Numbered from the stretch's first letter, positions 7,959 to 16,275 are shown. The stretch is 64,000 nucleotides of DNA from Candidatus Denitrolinea symbiosum (GCA_017312345.1 BLAA01000001.1:930001-994000); one strand, 5' to 3'. Numbers and translations are program-made. Notes: generated from the letters alone by a model not told the origin.

Positions 7959-8932
7959 TTTGCGCGCATGGATTTTGGCGGCGCGGCCGCCAGGCTGCCG
8001 TCCAGCAGGACGGGCAAAAACGATTCAAGGACCGCCCGGACGATGTTCACCGGGACCGCGTTCCCGGCCTGCCTGCGGGCCTGCCATTCCGTCACGACGA
8101 TCTTGAACGAATCAGGAAAGCCCTGCAAGCGAAGCATTTCCCGCGGGGTCAATCGGCGTTCCCCGTCAACGAGCAAATAATTGTAAGACGCGCCTGCCCG
8201 TAACGCGCACGAAAACGGATAGGAGGAGATATGCCCGGCCTTGTTCTCGTGCCAGATGGAAGGACTCACGTCCGGCGTGTGTTCGGCCCATCTTTTTTCG
8301 CGGATGTAATCGGAGGCGTAATATTTTTCGGGTACGTCTTTTTCGAGAATCTCGCTCAACGGGGTGAACGTCTCCTGCTTCGGCGGGAATTGAAACGCGG
8401 CCGGCCGGTCCAACCCGACGATGATCACCCGCTCCCGTTTTTGGGGCAAGCCGTAATCCAAAGCGTTCAGCGATTGGTAATAGACCGTATATCCTAACTC
8501 GTCGCGCAGAACGTGCAGGATCTGCTTCAACGTCTCGCCTTTGTTGTGGCCGATCAACCGCTTGACGTTCTCAAGGATAAATCCCCTCGGCTTTTTCGCC
8601 GCCAAAATCCTGGCGATGTCGAAAAACAACGTGCCGCGGGTGTCGTCGAAGCCTCTGCCGTTCCCTATGATGCTGAAGGGCTGGCAGGGAAAACCCGCAA
8701 ATAAAATGTCGTGGTCGGGGATGTCGTTTTCGTGGACCTGCGTGATGTCGCCTGAAGGATACTCGCCAAAGTTGGCGTGATAGGCCGCGCGCGCGCCGGG
8801 GTCAATATCGCTCGAAAAAACGCATCGGGAAGCCAGGCCGTATTTCGAGAAGACCTGCTCCGCGGCGATCCTGAATCCGCCGATGCCGCAGAACAAATCC
8901 ACAAAGCGGATGAGATTGTCGTCGTTTCGCAT
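7955..8932 (-). CDS. DNA (cytosine-5-)-methyltransferase
   Basis: 325 residues with the ordered C5-MTase motifs: I (DLFCGIGGF, 12-20), IV with the catalytic cysteine (GFPCQPFS, C83), VI (ENV, 121-123), VIII (QKRER, 164-168), and IX-X (LTPREMLRLQGFP and QAGNAVPVNI). The variable target-recognition region (about 200-260) is short, so the site cannot be predicted. It transfers a methyl group from S-adenosylmethionine to cytosine in DNA. Coupled to vsr by ATGA; without a partner nuclease nearby it may be a solitary methyltransferase or the remains of a restriction system. Confidence 0.95.
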   Translation of the reverse strand: MRNDDNLIRFVDLFCGIGGFRIAAEQVFSKYGLASRCVFSSDIDPGARAAYHANFGEYPSGDITQVHENDIPDHDILFAGFPCQPFSIIGNGRGFDDTRGTLFFDIARILAAKKPRGFILENVKRLIGHNKGETLKQILHVLRDELGYTVYYQSLNALDYGLPQKRERVIIVGLDRPAAFQFPPKQETFTPLSEILEKDVPEKYYASDYIREKRWAEHTPDVSPSIWHENKAGHISSYPFSCALRAGASYNYLLVDGERRLTPREMLRLQGFPDSFKIVVTEWQARRQAGNAVPVNIVRAVLESFLPVLLDGSLAAAPPKSMRAK

Positions 8933-9006
8933 TTCTATCGTCCCCGAATCCGCCGCGCAAAATGATATTTGAAAACGCGGCTGCCATGTCCGATCATGTC
9001 CGACTC

Positions 9007-9714
9007 CTACGCGAATCCCAGGCCGCGTTCCTTCAACGACGCCCAGCGTCCCTGACCGATGACCATGTGATCCAGCACCTCCACGTCCAGTATCTTCCCC
9101 GCCTGGATGATGGCGCGCGTCACGGCCACGTCGTCCGGGCTGGGAGTCGGGTCGCCGCTGGGGTGATTGTGGATGACGATCAGCGCCGAAGCGTTCTTGC
9201 GGACCGCCTCCTTGAAGACCTCGCCCACGCGTACCTGCGACGAGTTGACCGATCCCTTGTACACCTCCACCGTCTCGAGGACGCGGTTCCGTCGGTCGAG
9301 CAGGATGACGCGCAGATGCTCCTGCTCCAGCGCGGACATCTCGTACGCCACCAGCGCGGCCGCGTCCGCGGGACTGTTGATGGTCGGCCGCTCCTCGGGC
9401 GACTCCAGCGTGAGGCGGCGTCCCAACTCGATGGCGGCCTTGATCTGGGAGGCTTTGGCTTCGCCCAGTCCGTGCTGTTTTTTCAACTCCGCGAACGGCG
9501 CGCGGTGCAGTCCGCCCAGCCCGCCGAACGTTTTCAGCAGGCGCTGTCCCACCGTGACGGCGTTCTCGCCCTTGACTCCCACGCGCAGCAGGATGGCGAT
9601 CAGTTCGGCGTTGCTCAACGCCTGCGGTCCCAGCGACGCCAGCCGCTCGCGCGGACGGTCCGCTTCGTGCAGGTCGGTGATGCGATAGGCAGGTTTGGAT
9701 TCGAATTCAGCCAT
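9007..9714 (-). CDS. radC: RadC-family JAB domain protein
   Basis: 235 residues. An N-terminal helix-hairpin-helix region (LGPQALSNAELIAILLRVG) precedes a JAB1/MPN-like domain with the zinc motif HNHPSGDPTPSPDD; the C-terminal LGHPS-like part is VLDHMVIGQGRWASLKERG. Once named as a repair protein, the RadC family has no settled biochemical role. The ATG at 9714 is preceded by AGGAA on the minus strand; the frame stays open upstream, but that part lacks conserved features. It is transcribed towards the methyltransferase, 74 bases away. Confidence 0.93.
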   Translation of the reverse strand: MAEFESKPAYRITDLHEADRPRERLASLGPQALSNAELIAILLRVGVKGENAVTVGQRLLKTFGGLGGLHRAPFAELKKQHGLGEAKASQIKAAIELGRRLTLESPEERPTINSPADAAALVAYEMSALEQEHLRVILLDRRNRVLETVEVYKGSVNSSQVRVGEVFKEAVRKNASALIVIHNHPSGDPTPSPDDVAVTRAIIQAGKILDVEVLDHMVIGQGRWASLKERGLGFA

Positions 9715-10004
9715 GGCATTTTTTCCTGATGGAAGATGAATTGATTTTACAACCTTTTTCCCACAATGCCGAACTTTGTTAGCGTTTTCGCCATTCGACG
9801 GATTGCCATGTCTCAATTTGTGATCCCTGCGGACGGCCTGGCCTGTCTTCTGACGGCGGTCTTTGCGCATGCGCTTGGCCTGACGGGAGTCCCTGCGCCG
9901 AATTTGCCGATCGCGAACCGGCGGATTTCCCAGGAGCGCTTCGCGGCATTCGCGTTGAGTATCCTCTGACTTTGCTGCAGCCATGTGACGGCAGCCAATT
10001 GACC
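9715..10004. other. Non-coding stretch between radC and the cold-shock promoter
   Basis: About 290 bases without a convincing gene. Short frames exist on both strands but show no family resemblance. The minus-strand promoter of radC must be in the first part; I could not assign it with confidence. Confidence 0.5.
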
Positions 10005-10033
10005 TTGACACCTCCCAACGGTAGTGATTAAAT
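10005..10033 (+). promoter_or_regulatory. Sigma-70-type promoter of the cold-shock gene
   Basis: TTGACA at 10005-10010, a 17-base spacer and TTAAAT at 10028-10033 give a near-consensus housekeeping promoter. Transcription should begin near 10040 and leave a leader of about 70 bases, in which CGCCCG and CGGGCG can pair around a loop, as often seen in cold-shock mRNAs. Confidence 0.75.
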
Positions 10034-10109
10034 AACGCCAATGCCCGAGATCGCCCGTGCAAGCGAGACGGACGTCCGGGCGAATTTCATTTCTGTAGGA
10101 GAAAGTAGT

Positions 10110-10322
10110 ATGTCTGAGCGTTATGTCGGCACCGTCAAGTGGTTCAATGCCACGAAAGGTTATGGCTTCATTGGCCGTGAGAATGGCGAGGATGTCTTCG
10201 TCCATTTCTCCGCGTTGCAGATGGACGGCTACAAAAAGCTGGACGCGGACCAGAAGGTGGAATTCTCCATCGAAGAAGGTCCGAAAGGATTGCAGGCGGC
10301 AGAAGTAAAGCTGGTCTCATAA
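10110..10322 (+). CDS. Cold-shock domain protein (CspA family)
   Basis: 70 residues forming one OB-fold cold-shock domain. The RNA-binding motifs RNP1 (KGYGFIG) and RNP2 (DVFVHF) are intact, as is the opening [11 protein letters not shown]. Such proteins bind single-stranded RNA and DNA and melt mRNA secondary structure. The ATG follows AGGAGA, and a strong promoter and terminator flank it, so it is a single-gene unit. Confidence 0.95.
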   Translation: MSERYVGTVKWFNATKGYGFIGRENGEDVFVHFSALQMDGYKKLDADQKVEFSIEEGPKGLQAAEVKLVS

Positions 10323-10343
10323 ACCTTTCAAAAAGCATGAACG

Positions 10344-10375
10344 ACAGGGCTGCGGAAAGCAGCCCTGTTTTATTT
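10344..10375 (+). terminator. Intrinsic terminator of the cold-shock gene
   Basis: A perfect 10-bp stem ACAGGGCTGC/GCAGCCCTGT with a GGAAA loop is followed by TTTATTT. Confidence 0.9.
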
Positions 10376-10451
10376 GGCGCCCGGCATGGACGTTGACCGG
10401 CAGGGAAGGGACGATCGCGCAGGCAGCTAGCCGCCGCTCCCTGCTCGATTC

Positions 10452-10506
10452 GTGACAAATGTCAGTGTGTAATGCCCCTGTTTGCGAAAGAGGAAGTGGA
10501 TATAAT
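10452..10506 (+). promoter_or_regulatory. Candidate promoter with TGACA/TGTCA dyad before the redox module
   Basis: TATAAT at 10501-10506 is a clear -10 box without a good -35. The dyad TGACA-AA-TGTCA (10453-10464) is centred about 53 bases upstream of the likely transcription start, a distance used by some activators. Which regulator binds is unknown; no CRP/FNR gene is adjacent. Confidence 0.4.
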
Positions 10507-10620
10507 CCAAACAGTCCCCGCCTTTTTATCCTTCAAGAGACTTGATCGGTCGTGGCTCACGTTGCCGGGTTGCTCCGGAGGAATCCGATTCGTCTCCCGT
10601 ACATCGGATGAAGTCCAGGA

Positions 10621-10905
10621 ATGAGCCTGAAAGGAAGCATGTCGTTGTTGGGTTTGTTTCGCCATGAATCTGCGCGTCGCAAGGCGCTCAGCGCCGGACA
10701 GGTTGTGCCAGATCGGATGCGCTGCGTGCAATGCGGGATCTGTTCATACAATTGCCCGATCAACATTGACGTGCGCCGCCATGCCTGGACCGGCGAGGCT
10801 GTGCAAAACAGCCGCTGCCTGACGTGCGGCGAATGTGTGGCGCGTTGTCCGCGCGGGGCTTTGCGCTTCGAACGCACGGACCTGTTTGGGGAGACGGCTA
10901 AATGA
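10621..10905 (+). CDS. Two-cluster [4Fe-4S] ferredoxin-like protein
   Basis: 94 residues with two complete cluster motifs: C35, C38, C41 and C45 (CVQCGICSYNCP) and C66, C69, C72 and C76 (CLTCGECVARCP), each ending in CP as in 8Fe ferredoxin domains of the HdrC/GlpC type. It should carry electrons between the FAD oxidoreductase encoded next (4-base ATGA overlap) and the membrane or cytochrome components that follow. The N terminus (MSLKGSMSLLGLF) is not a signal peptide, so it is cytoplasmic. Confidence 0.88.
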   Translation: MSLKGSMSLLGLFRHESARRKALSAGQVVPDRMRCVQCGICSYNCPINIDVRRHAWTGEAVQNSRCLTCGECVARCPRGALRFERTDLFGETAK

Positions 10906-12221
10906 CGCGTTATCTCATCCTGGGCATGGGCGTGGCCGGGATCGCCGCGGCGGAGGCGATCCGCTCCACGGCGCCGGGCGCGGAAATCCTTCTGCTCAGC
11001 GACGATCCGTTCGGCTACTACTCGCGCCCAGGACTGGCTTATTACCTGACGGGGGAGATGGCCGAAAAGCAATTGTTCCCGTTTACCATAGGCGACTTCC
11101 ATAAGCTGCATAGCCGATATGTGCAAGGGCGCGCCACCGCGATTTTCCGCGGCGAACGCCAAATCGAAGTGGATGGGAAGAACCGCATCTCTTATGATCG
11201 CCTGTTGATCGCGGTTGGCGCGCGGGCGCTTCCCTTGACCGTCCCCGGCGCGCATCTCGAAGGCGTGCTTAAACTGGACCACATGGGCGACGCCCGCCAG
11301 ATCCTTCAGGCCAGCCGCAGGGCCAAACACGCGGCCGTGGTGGGAGGCGGCATCACCGCGTTGGAACTGGCAGAAGGATTGCTCTCGCAAAGAGTGAAGA
11401 CAACCTACCTTCTGCGCGGCGACCGTTACTGGAGCAGCGTGCTGGACGAGCAGGAATCGTTGATCGTGGAGGAACGCCTCAGGGAGCAGGGGGTGGAACT
11501 GATCCGCCGCGCCGAGTTGCTCGAAGCGTTCGGCAGGCGCGGCCGCGTGGAGGGAATCCGCCTGCTGGACGGGCGCGCGCTTCGCTGCGACCTGCTGGCG
11601 TACGCCATCGGCATCCAGCCACGCGTGGAACTGGCAAGGGACGCGGGCCTCGCGGTGGATAAGGGCATTCTCGTCAACGAATGCCTGCAGACCAACGATC
11701 CCGATATTTTTGCGGCAGGCGATGCGGCCCAGGCCTATGATCCTCTGACCGGCCGCTCCATCATCGACAGCCTTTGGAATCCCGCCCGTGAGCAGGGACG
11801 CGTGGCAGGCCTCAATATGGCGGGGAAGAAGACCGCCTACCTCAAGTCTGTGCCGTTCAACGTGACGCGCCTCGCGGGGTTGACGACCACCATCATCGGC
11901 GCGATCGGGCGCGGCGGACGCGACGAGGATCTGGTCGGAATCGCCCGCGGCGACAGCGAAACGTTCCGCTCGCTGCCAGACGCCATCCTGGCGCAATCGG
12001 GGTTTGACGTGAATCATTTGCGCCTGATGATCGGCAGGAAAACCCTGCTTGGCGCGCTGGTGATGGGCGACCAAACCCTGTCCATGCCGCTGCAAAAAAT
12101 GATCGCGGACGAGGCAGACATCACGCCTATTCGCAGCCGCCTGCTGGCGCGCGACACGAGGATTGCCGATGTGGTGGCGGAGTTTTGGAAGGAATGGTCG
12201 AAGACGCCGGCGGCCGCGTAA
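10902..12221 (+). CDS. FAD-dependent pyridine nucleotide-disulphide-type oxidoreductase
   Basis: 439 residues with two dinucleotide-binding folds: FAD near the N terminus (ILGMGVAGIAAAEAIRS) and NAD(P)H in the middle (AAVVGGGITALELAEG), then the FAD-contact motif DIFAAGDAAQA. It belongs to the nitrite reductase/rubredoxin reductase-like branch: there is no redox-active CxxxxC. About 60 residues beyond the usual end form a short C-terminal domain with KMIADEADIT. It probably moves electrons between NAD(P)H and the ferredoxin-like partner encoded just upstream. Confidence 0.88.
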   Translation: MTRYLILGMGVAGIAAAEAIRSTAPGAEILLLSDDPFGYYSRPGLAYYLTGEMAEKQLFPFTIGDFHKLHSRYVQGRATAIFRGERQIEVDGKNRISYDRLLIAVGARALPLTVPGAHLEGVLKLDHMGDARQILQASRRAKHAAVVGGGITALELAEGLLSQRVKTTYLLRGDRYWSSVLDEQESLIVEERLREQGVELIRRAELLEAFGRRGRVEGIRLLDGRALRCDLLAYAIGIQPRVELARDAGLAVDKGILVNECLQTNDPDIFAAGDAAQAYDPLTGRSIIDSLWNPAREQGRVAGLNMAGKKTAYLKSVPFNVTRLAGLTTTIIGAIGRGGRDEDLVGIARGDSETFRSLPDAILAQSGFDVNHLRLMIGRKTLLGALVMGDQTLSMPLQKMIADEADITPIRSRLLARDTRIADVVAEFWKEWSKTPAAA

Positions 12222-12281
12222 TTTTGAACGCCCGGCCACTTCACTGCGTGGCCGCAACTTCCAGGAAAAGAGAAAGATGAA

Positions 12282-12833
12282 ATGTTGCGAGGAAAAGAAC
12301 TGTGGATGGCCGCCCTGGCTGCGGTTTTAATTAGCGGCGTCTATGGGGCGACGGTCTTTTTGACGCGCGAAATCCCCCCTGCCGCGGACCTGTTTGGTCA
12401 TTCGTTGGGAATCCTCGGCTTCATCCTGATGCTGATGACCGAGACGCTCTACAGCCTGCGTAAACGAAGCCGCAGCGCCAAATGGGGCAGAATGTCTTCC
12501 TGGCTGGAATTCCATATCTTTACCGGCCTGGTGGGACCGTTCATGGCCTTGCTGCATACTTCCTGGAAATTCAACGGGCTGGCCGGAGCGATCACGCTCT
12601 TCACCGTCGTCATCGTGATCAGCGGGTTTGTGGGACGTTACATCTACACGCGCGTCCCGCGCACGCTGGAGGGAACCGAGATCGAAGGGACGCTTTCGGA
12701 AGCGGCATTGCGTCAGACGCGGCGCCTGATGGCGCTGTGGCACACGATCCACATCCCGATCGGCATGGCCTTGTTTGTGGCCGCGTTCGTCCACATCGGC
12801 GCGGCGCTGTATTACGCCACGTTTCTGAAATAA
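12282..12833 (+). CDS. Membrane protein, probable b-type cytochrome
   Basis: 183 residues with four hydrophobic segments. Histidines lie within or at the ends of these segments: H40, H78, H92, H154, H157 and H171. Pairs such as H78/H92 and H154 or H157 with H171 could ligate two haems, as in small cytochrome b subunits and ferric-reductase-like proteins. No named family is recognised with certainty. Between a flavin/ferredoxin pair and a multihaem cytochrome c, it is well placed to carry electrons across the membrane. Confidence 0.65.
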   Translation: MLRGKELWMAALAAVLISGVYGATVFLTREIPPAADLFGHSLGILGFILMLMTETLYSLRKRSRSAKWGRMSSWLEFHIFTGLVGPFMALLHTSWKFNGLAGAITLFTVVIVISGFVGRYIYTRVPRTLEGTEIEGTLSEAALRQTRRLMALWHTIHIPIGMALFVAAFVHIGAALYYATFLK

Positions 12834-12845
12834 AAAGGAGGGAGA

Positions 12846-13907
12846 ATGCGCAATTCGCGACTCGGTTGTTTTACCTTCAGCGGAATTATGGCCGCGCTCA
12901 TCACGGCGCTCGTCATTGGGATCGCGGCATTCACCCAGGGCGGGGTTATGTATAGCCCCGGCGCCCTCAACGCGCAGCCTGGGGCGAGACTCGGCGGCGT
13001 TACCTCCCACGCGGAAACGGGCGGAAACTGCAAAGCCTGCCATGTCGCGCCCTGGGAGACCCAGACCATGGCCGACCGCTGCATCGTCTGTCATGTGGAT
13101 GTGGCGGCGCAGATGCGCCAGGTCGCGTCGCTGCATGGGGCGATGAAGGGCAGGAATCCCAATATGAACTGTTTTCCCTGCCACCCCGACCACCGCGGCG
13201 CGCAGGCGCCGCTCACCGTCGCAGACATGGCGGATTTTCCGCATGAGAGTTTGGGATACTCGCTGAACGGCCACCGGCTCAAAGTTACGGGCGAGGCGTT
13301 TGCCTGCCGCGATTGCCACACAGACGGCGTCGCCGCGTTCCATACCGCGGCCTGCTCCGACTGTCACCGTCAAATGGACGCGGCCTTCACCGCCGCGCAC
13401 GAGACGGACTGGGGCGGCGACTGCCTGTCGTGCCATGATGGCGTGGATACTTACGGGGACGATTTCGATCACAACCGCTTCGCCTTTCCGCTCGCGGGCC
13501 GGCACATGGACGTTTCCTGCCGCGACTGCCACGCGAACGCGCGCACGATCGCGGACTTGCAGGCCGCGCCTCAGGACTGCGCGGCCTGCCACGCCGATCC
13601 TCCTTTCCATGCGGGGTTGTTTGGAACGGACTGCGTTTCCTGCCACACCGCCACAGCGTGGAGGCCCGCGTCGTTCAATGGACGACATACCTTCCCGCTG
13701 GATCACGGCGAGGGCGGGACAGTCTCGTGCGCGGTCTGCCATCCCAGCGGTTATACAACCTACACCTGTTATGGCTGCCATGAACACGATGAAGCCGAAG
13801 TGCGTTCAAAACACTTGGAGGAGGGCATCCCCGATTTCCAAAACTGCATGGAATGTCATCCCGCTGGGAACAAGGACGAGGGCGGCGGGCGCGACGATGA
13901 CGATTGA
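12846..13907 (+). CDS. Dodecahaem cytochrome c (cytochrome c3-like)
   Basis: 353 residues with an N-terminal membrane anchor or signal (about 10-30) and twelve CxxCH haem-binding motifs: CKACH, CIVCH, CFPCH, CRDCH twice, CSDCH, CLSCH, CAACH, CVSCH, CAVCH, CYGCH and CMECH. Extra histidines between them (for example SLHGAMKG and NGRHTFPLDH) can serve as distal ligands. The tail is acidic (GGGRDDDD). It lies 12 bases after the b-type protein gene, behind GGAGG. It should sit outside the membrane as the terminal or entry point of the electron chain encoded by these four genes; the partner substrate is unknown. Confidence 0.92.
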   Translation: MRNSRLGCFTFSGIMAALITALVIGIAAFTQGGVMYSPGALNAQPGARLGGVTSHAETGGNCKACHVAPWETQTMADRCIVCHVDVAAQMRQVASLHGAMKGRNPNMNCFPCHPDHRGAQAPLTVADMADFPHESLGYSLNGHRLKVTGEAFACRDCHTDGVAAFHTAACSDCHRQMDAAFTAAHETDWGGDCLSCHDGVDTYGDDFDHNRFAFPLAGRHMDVSCRDCHANARTIADLQAAPQDCAACHADPPFHAGLFGTDCVSCHTATAWRPASFNGRHTFPLDHGEGGTVSCAVCHPSGYTTYTCYGCHEHDEAEVRSKHLEEGIPDFQNCMECHPAGNKDEGGGRDDDD

Positions 13908-14036
13908 CGATTGACGAGAGACGGTCTTCCAGTCCAGGACATTACCGCGGGAAACGTTAACGGACTTCCCTTGCCGATGAACCATGCCTTCGCGCCTGGT
14001 CCCGCCCGAGACGCCATCCGGCCGCGGTGATTCTTG

Positions 14037-14948
14037 TCAGGGTCTTTTTCTTCCTCCTCTGGGGGTGGCGCTCGGATTCGGTCCGGGCCCGCGGCCGGGG
14101 CCATGAGTGGGGTTGGGCGTTGGCGTAACCCTGGGCTTCGGGCCGGGTCCGTGATCGGGCGCGCGCAGCGTGCTGGTTTGCGGCGGCTGGTCGGTCGTCG
14201 CAGGAGCGGGCGTGGCGGTCAGCGCGATGATATTTTGCCGGCGATAGAGGTTGCGGAACGCGGGCGGGTCTTCGATACCCTGCCCGGCGCTTTGCCAGTG
14301 TTGATGCAGTATGGCGCGCGTCTGCTCGAGGACCGGACGGTCGTTTTCGGGGGCGCGGCCTTGCAGGCCGATTATTTTCCGCTCCTGCGCCTCCAATTCG
14401 GATTGGATACGCAGAAGGCTGGCGTACATTCTGTCGTCGCTTTGCGCGGCGGCCAGGCGCAGGGCGGTCTCGATGTGCAGGCGCAGGCGTTGATTGACCG
14501 TTCCAGGGACGGTTTCGTCTCGCTCGACGAGAATCGATATCTCTTGAACGCGGCGCGCGGCCAGGAGCATCGAGCGGGCGAGGCGGGCAGATGGATCGGC
14601 CGTCAACCGGAGGCCGGCGTCTTCCATTTGGATCTTGACTCCATAGAGCGGCTGGCTGGGCAGGCTGTTTTGCGCGGCAAGAACAGTGGCCGCGCTGGCA
14701 AAGAGGCATAGCGCGATCAGGGCGGCAGTCACGGCTTTTAAGACCGGCCTTCGTATTCGGAAGGGAGACGCCCAGCCGCTTCGACCTTTCCCGCTTTGTG
14801 GGAACGCGGCCGCGCGCAGTTGAGCGGCCTCCGCCAGGAATCGCGCCCGGCCGCGCGCGCCCGCTTGCGGGTCGCGCGGAGAGGCGTCTTTCGCGTCCCG
14901 TATTTGCGGGATCAGAGTTTCCTCGATGTTTTTTCTGTCCATTCTCAT
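14037..14948 (-). CDS. DUF5667-type membrane protein, partner of the ECF sigma factor
   Basis: 303 residues. A cytoplasmic part of about 85 residues precedes one membrane segment (VLKAVTAALIALCLFASAAT), then AAQNSLPSQPLYGVKIQMED, the hallmark of DUF5667, a helical region and a low-complexity Pro/Thr/Gly tail. Proteins of this type follow ECF sigma genes in Chloroflexota and Actinobacteria and may act as membrane anti-sigma or sensor proteins. The ATG overlaps the sigma stop as ATGA; a second ATG six bases later has a better-spaced AGGA. Topology puts the N terminus inside and the DUF5667 region outside. Confidence 0.75.
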   Translation of the reverse strand: MRMDRKNIEETLIPQIRDAKDASPRDPQAGARGRARFLAEAAQLRAAAFPQSGKGRSGWASPFRIRRPVLKAVTAALIALCLFASAATVLAAQNSLPSQPLYGVKIQMEDAGLRLTADPSARLARSMLLAARRVQEISILVERDETVPGTVNQRLRLHIETALRLAAAQSDDRMYASLLRIQSELEAQERKIIGLQGRAPENDRPVLEQTRAILHQHWQSAGQGIEDPPAFRNLYRRQNIIALTATPAPATTDQPPQTSTLRAPDHGPGPKPRVTPTPNPTHGPGRGPGPNPSATPRGGRKRP

Positions 14949-15482
14949 TCCTGTAAATGCTTTTGCAAAGCGCTCAGGGCGCGGTGTTGGATGGATTTGA
15001 CCGCGCCGACCGGTTTGCCAAGCAGGCGGGCGATCTCTTCGTTTTCCCAATCCTGCCAGAACTTCAGCACGATCACCTGGCGCTGGTCTGGCGTGAGTTT
15101 TTCGCCGGCCTGCCGGATGCGGACGCGCTGCATGTTTTGGTCGGTCGCGTCCTCGGGGGGGGCTGGCGTCGCTGGAGATGGATTCATCCAGTTCCTCGCC
15201 GGGCGGCTCGCGGCGGTACAGGTCCGTGATCCAGTTGTGCGCGATGCGGTAGAGATACGCCCGCAGGTGGTCGCGCGGCCCCTTGCCGGCTGCCAGGACG
15301 CGCAAGAGGCGGCTGAAGGCCTCGGCGACGCAGTCTTCCGCGATGGACGGATTTCTAAGCAGGCGCATGGCGTAACGATACAGTTCGGGGCTGTATTGAT
15401 CGTAGATTTGCGCCAGCGCCCGCGAGTCGAGCTGGCGGGCAAGACGGAGGAGTTCGGTCTCGGTGGGCGTTTCCAAGTTCAT
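14945..15482 (-). CDS. ECF-type RNA polymerase sigma factor, apparent frameshift at a C8 tract
   Basis: Region 2 (RALAQIYDQYSPELYRYAMR, IAEDCVAEAFSRLLR, LRAYLYRIAHNWITDLYRR) is read from 15482. Region 4 (LTPDQRQVIVLKFWQDW, NEEIARLLGKPVGAVKS) is in another frame that ends at 14945. The frames join if the run of eight C on the minus strand (15155-15162) had seven: the junction then reads SPPEDATDQN. Read as written, region 4 becomes an Arg/Pro-rich stretch and the frame runs on into the DUF5667 gene. Either a sequencing or assembly slip or real slippage explains this. An 11-bp repeat array precedes the gene, linking it to the OmpR-type regulator. Confidence 0.85.
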
Positions 15483-15533
15483 CCTTTATGACGGGATTTG
15501 CGGCCAATCGTTACTGGCAGTAACCCTTTCATA

Positions 15534-15588
15534 ATCCTATTCCTCGAACATAAAGAACGCGTAAAGGTCTTGCGAATTTCGCCCAAAG
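15534..15588 (-). promoter_or_regulatory. 11-bp direct-repeat array and -10 box before the ECF sigma gene
   Basis: Read on the minus strand, units begin at 15588 (CTTTG), 15577 (ATTCG), 15566 (CTTTA) and 15555 (CTTTA), each 11 bases apart. The next 11-base step at 15544 carries TAGGAT (15539-15534) at the same offset, +5, that the -10 has in the other arrays. Transcription would start about 45 bases before the sigma factor ATG. Confidence 0.6.
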
Positions 15589-15651
15589 ATAAACGCGCCC
15601 ATATCTGGAACTCATTCGGTGCGTCACATTGGATAGAAAAGGAGATTTCCC

Positions 15652-16044
15652 ATGAAAAAGACTATCAGTTTGTTTCTCGCTCTGTTCATGATCGCCGTGA
15701 CGGTTCTGCCGGTCATGGCCGCTTCGGAAGCGGCTGCGGGGCCGAAGGCGCCGTTCGCGCTGGTGGGCAAGATCACGGCCATCGATTCCGCGGCTGGCAC
15801 GATCACCGTCAAGGTATATAAAGGCAACCGGGTGGTCCAGCCGTATCGCGGCCAGGAAGTGGTCTTGAATACCGCGGCAGCCACCCGTTATCTTTCCAAG
15901 ACCAGCGCGGCCGCCGTTTCAGTCCCGATCACCTTCGCGGACTTGAAGGTGGGGCAGGCGGTCAGCGCGCAAGGCCGGCTTGCCAATGGCGTCTGGACAG
16001 TCACCCGCATCACGGTCGGAGCAAAACTATCCTGCTTCCCGTAG
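15652..16044 (+). CDS. Secreted small protein (DUF5666-like)
   Basis: 130 residues with a classical signal peptide (KKTISLFLALFMIAVTVLPVMAA). The mature part holds VGKITAIDSAAGTITVKV and LKVGQAVSAQGRLANGVWTVTRI, the beta-rich pattern of DUF5666 domains, which are OB-like and of unknown function. It is transcribed away from the ECF sigma gene and may share its control region. A strong terminator follows, so it is monocistronic. GGAGA precedes the ATG. Confidence 0.75.
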   Translation: MKKTISLFLALFMIAVTVLPVMAASEAAAGPKAPFALVGKITAIDSAAGTITVKVYKGNRVVQPYRGQEVVLNTAAATRYLSKTSAAAVSVPITFADLKVGQAVSAQGRLANGVWTVTRITVGAKLSCFP

Positions 16045-16061
16045 TATATGTTTCTTGTAGG

Positions 16062-16096
16062 CGCCTCCGAATCCGCAGGGATTCGGAGGCGGTTTT
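16062..16096 (+). terminator. Intrinsic terminator
   Basis: A 13-bp perfect stem (16062-16074 with 16079-16091, arms CGCCTCCGAATCC and its complement) with a GCAG loop is followed by GTTTTG. It ends the DUF5666-like gene. Confidence 0.9.
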
Positions 16097-16220
16097 GATT
16101 GGGTGGTCAACGCTTCGCTCGGAACCGTCCGTATCGTCACAACCCCAAAGAGCAGAACGCATTACGCCGTCGGCGCGCGGCGGGACGTTGCAGCACGCCT
16201 TCCGACCCGGCGCTTCGGTT

Positions 16221-16275
16221 CTTTATCGTTTCTTTGTAAACGCATTGCATCCGCTTTACGAGAGTCATCTATAGT
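16221..16275 (+). promoter_or_regulatory. 11-bp direct-repeat array and -10 box before the MacAB-like operon
   Basis: Units at 16221 (CTTTA), 16232 (CTTTG), 16243 (CATTG) and 16254 (CTTTA) are spaced by exactly 11. The next step at 16265 carries TATAGT at 16270-16275, again at offset +5. A GCGCTTCGGTT stretch precedes the array at 16210. The GTG start of the adaptor gene is 38 bases downstream of the -10. Confidence 0.7.

Noticed and set aside
9766-9969. A 67-codon gene between radC and the cold-shock gene
   Set aside because: No ribosome binding site, no conserved pattern, and composition typical of chance frames.
14037-15482. One 481-residue sigma/DUF5667 fusion gene
   Set aside because: The linking 70 residues are Arg/Pro-rich nonsense, while region 4 of the sigma factor is intact in the alternative frame ending at 14945.
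16210-16275. The 11-bp repeats as a CRISPR or tandem-repeat artefact
   Set aside because: Units are too short, only the first five bases are conserved, and they keep phase with the -10 box at several unrelated loci.
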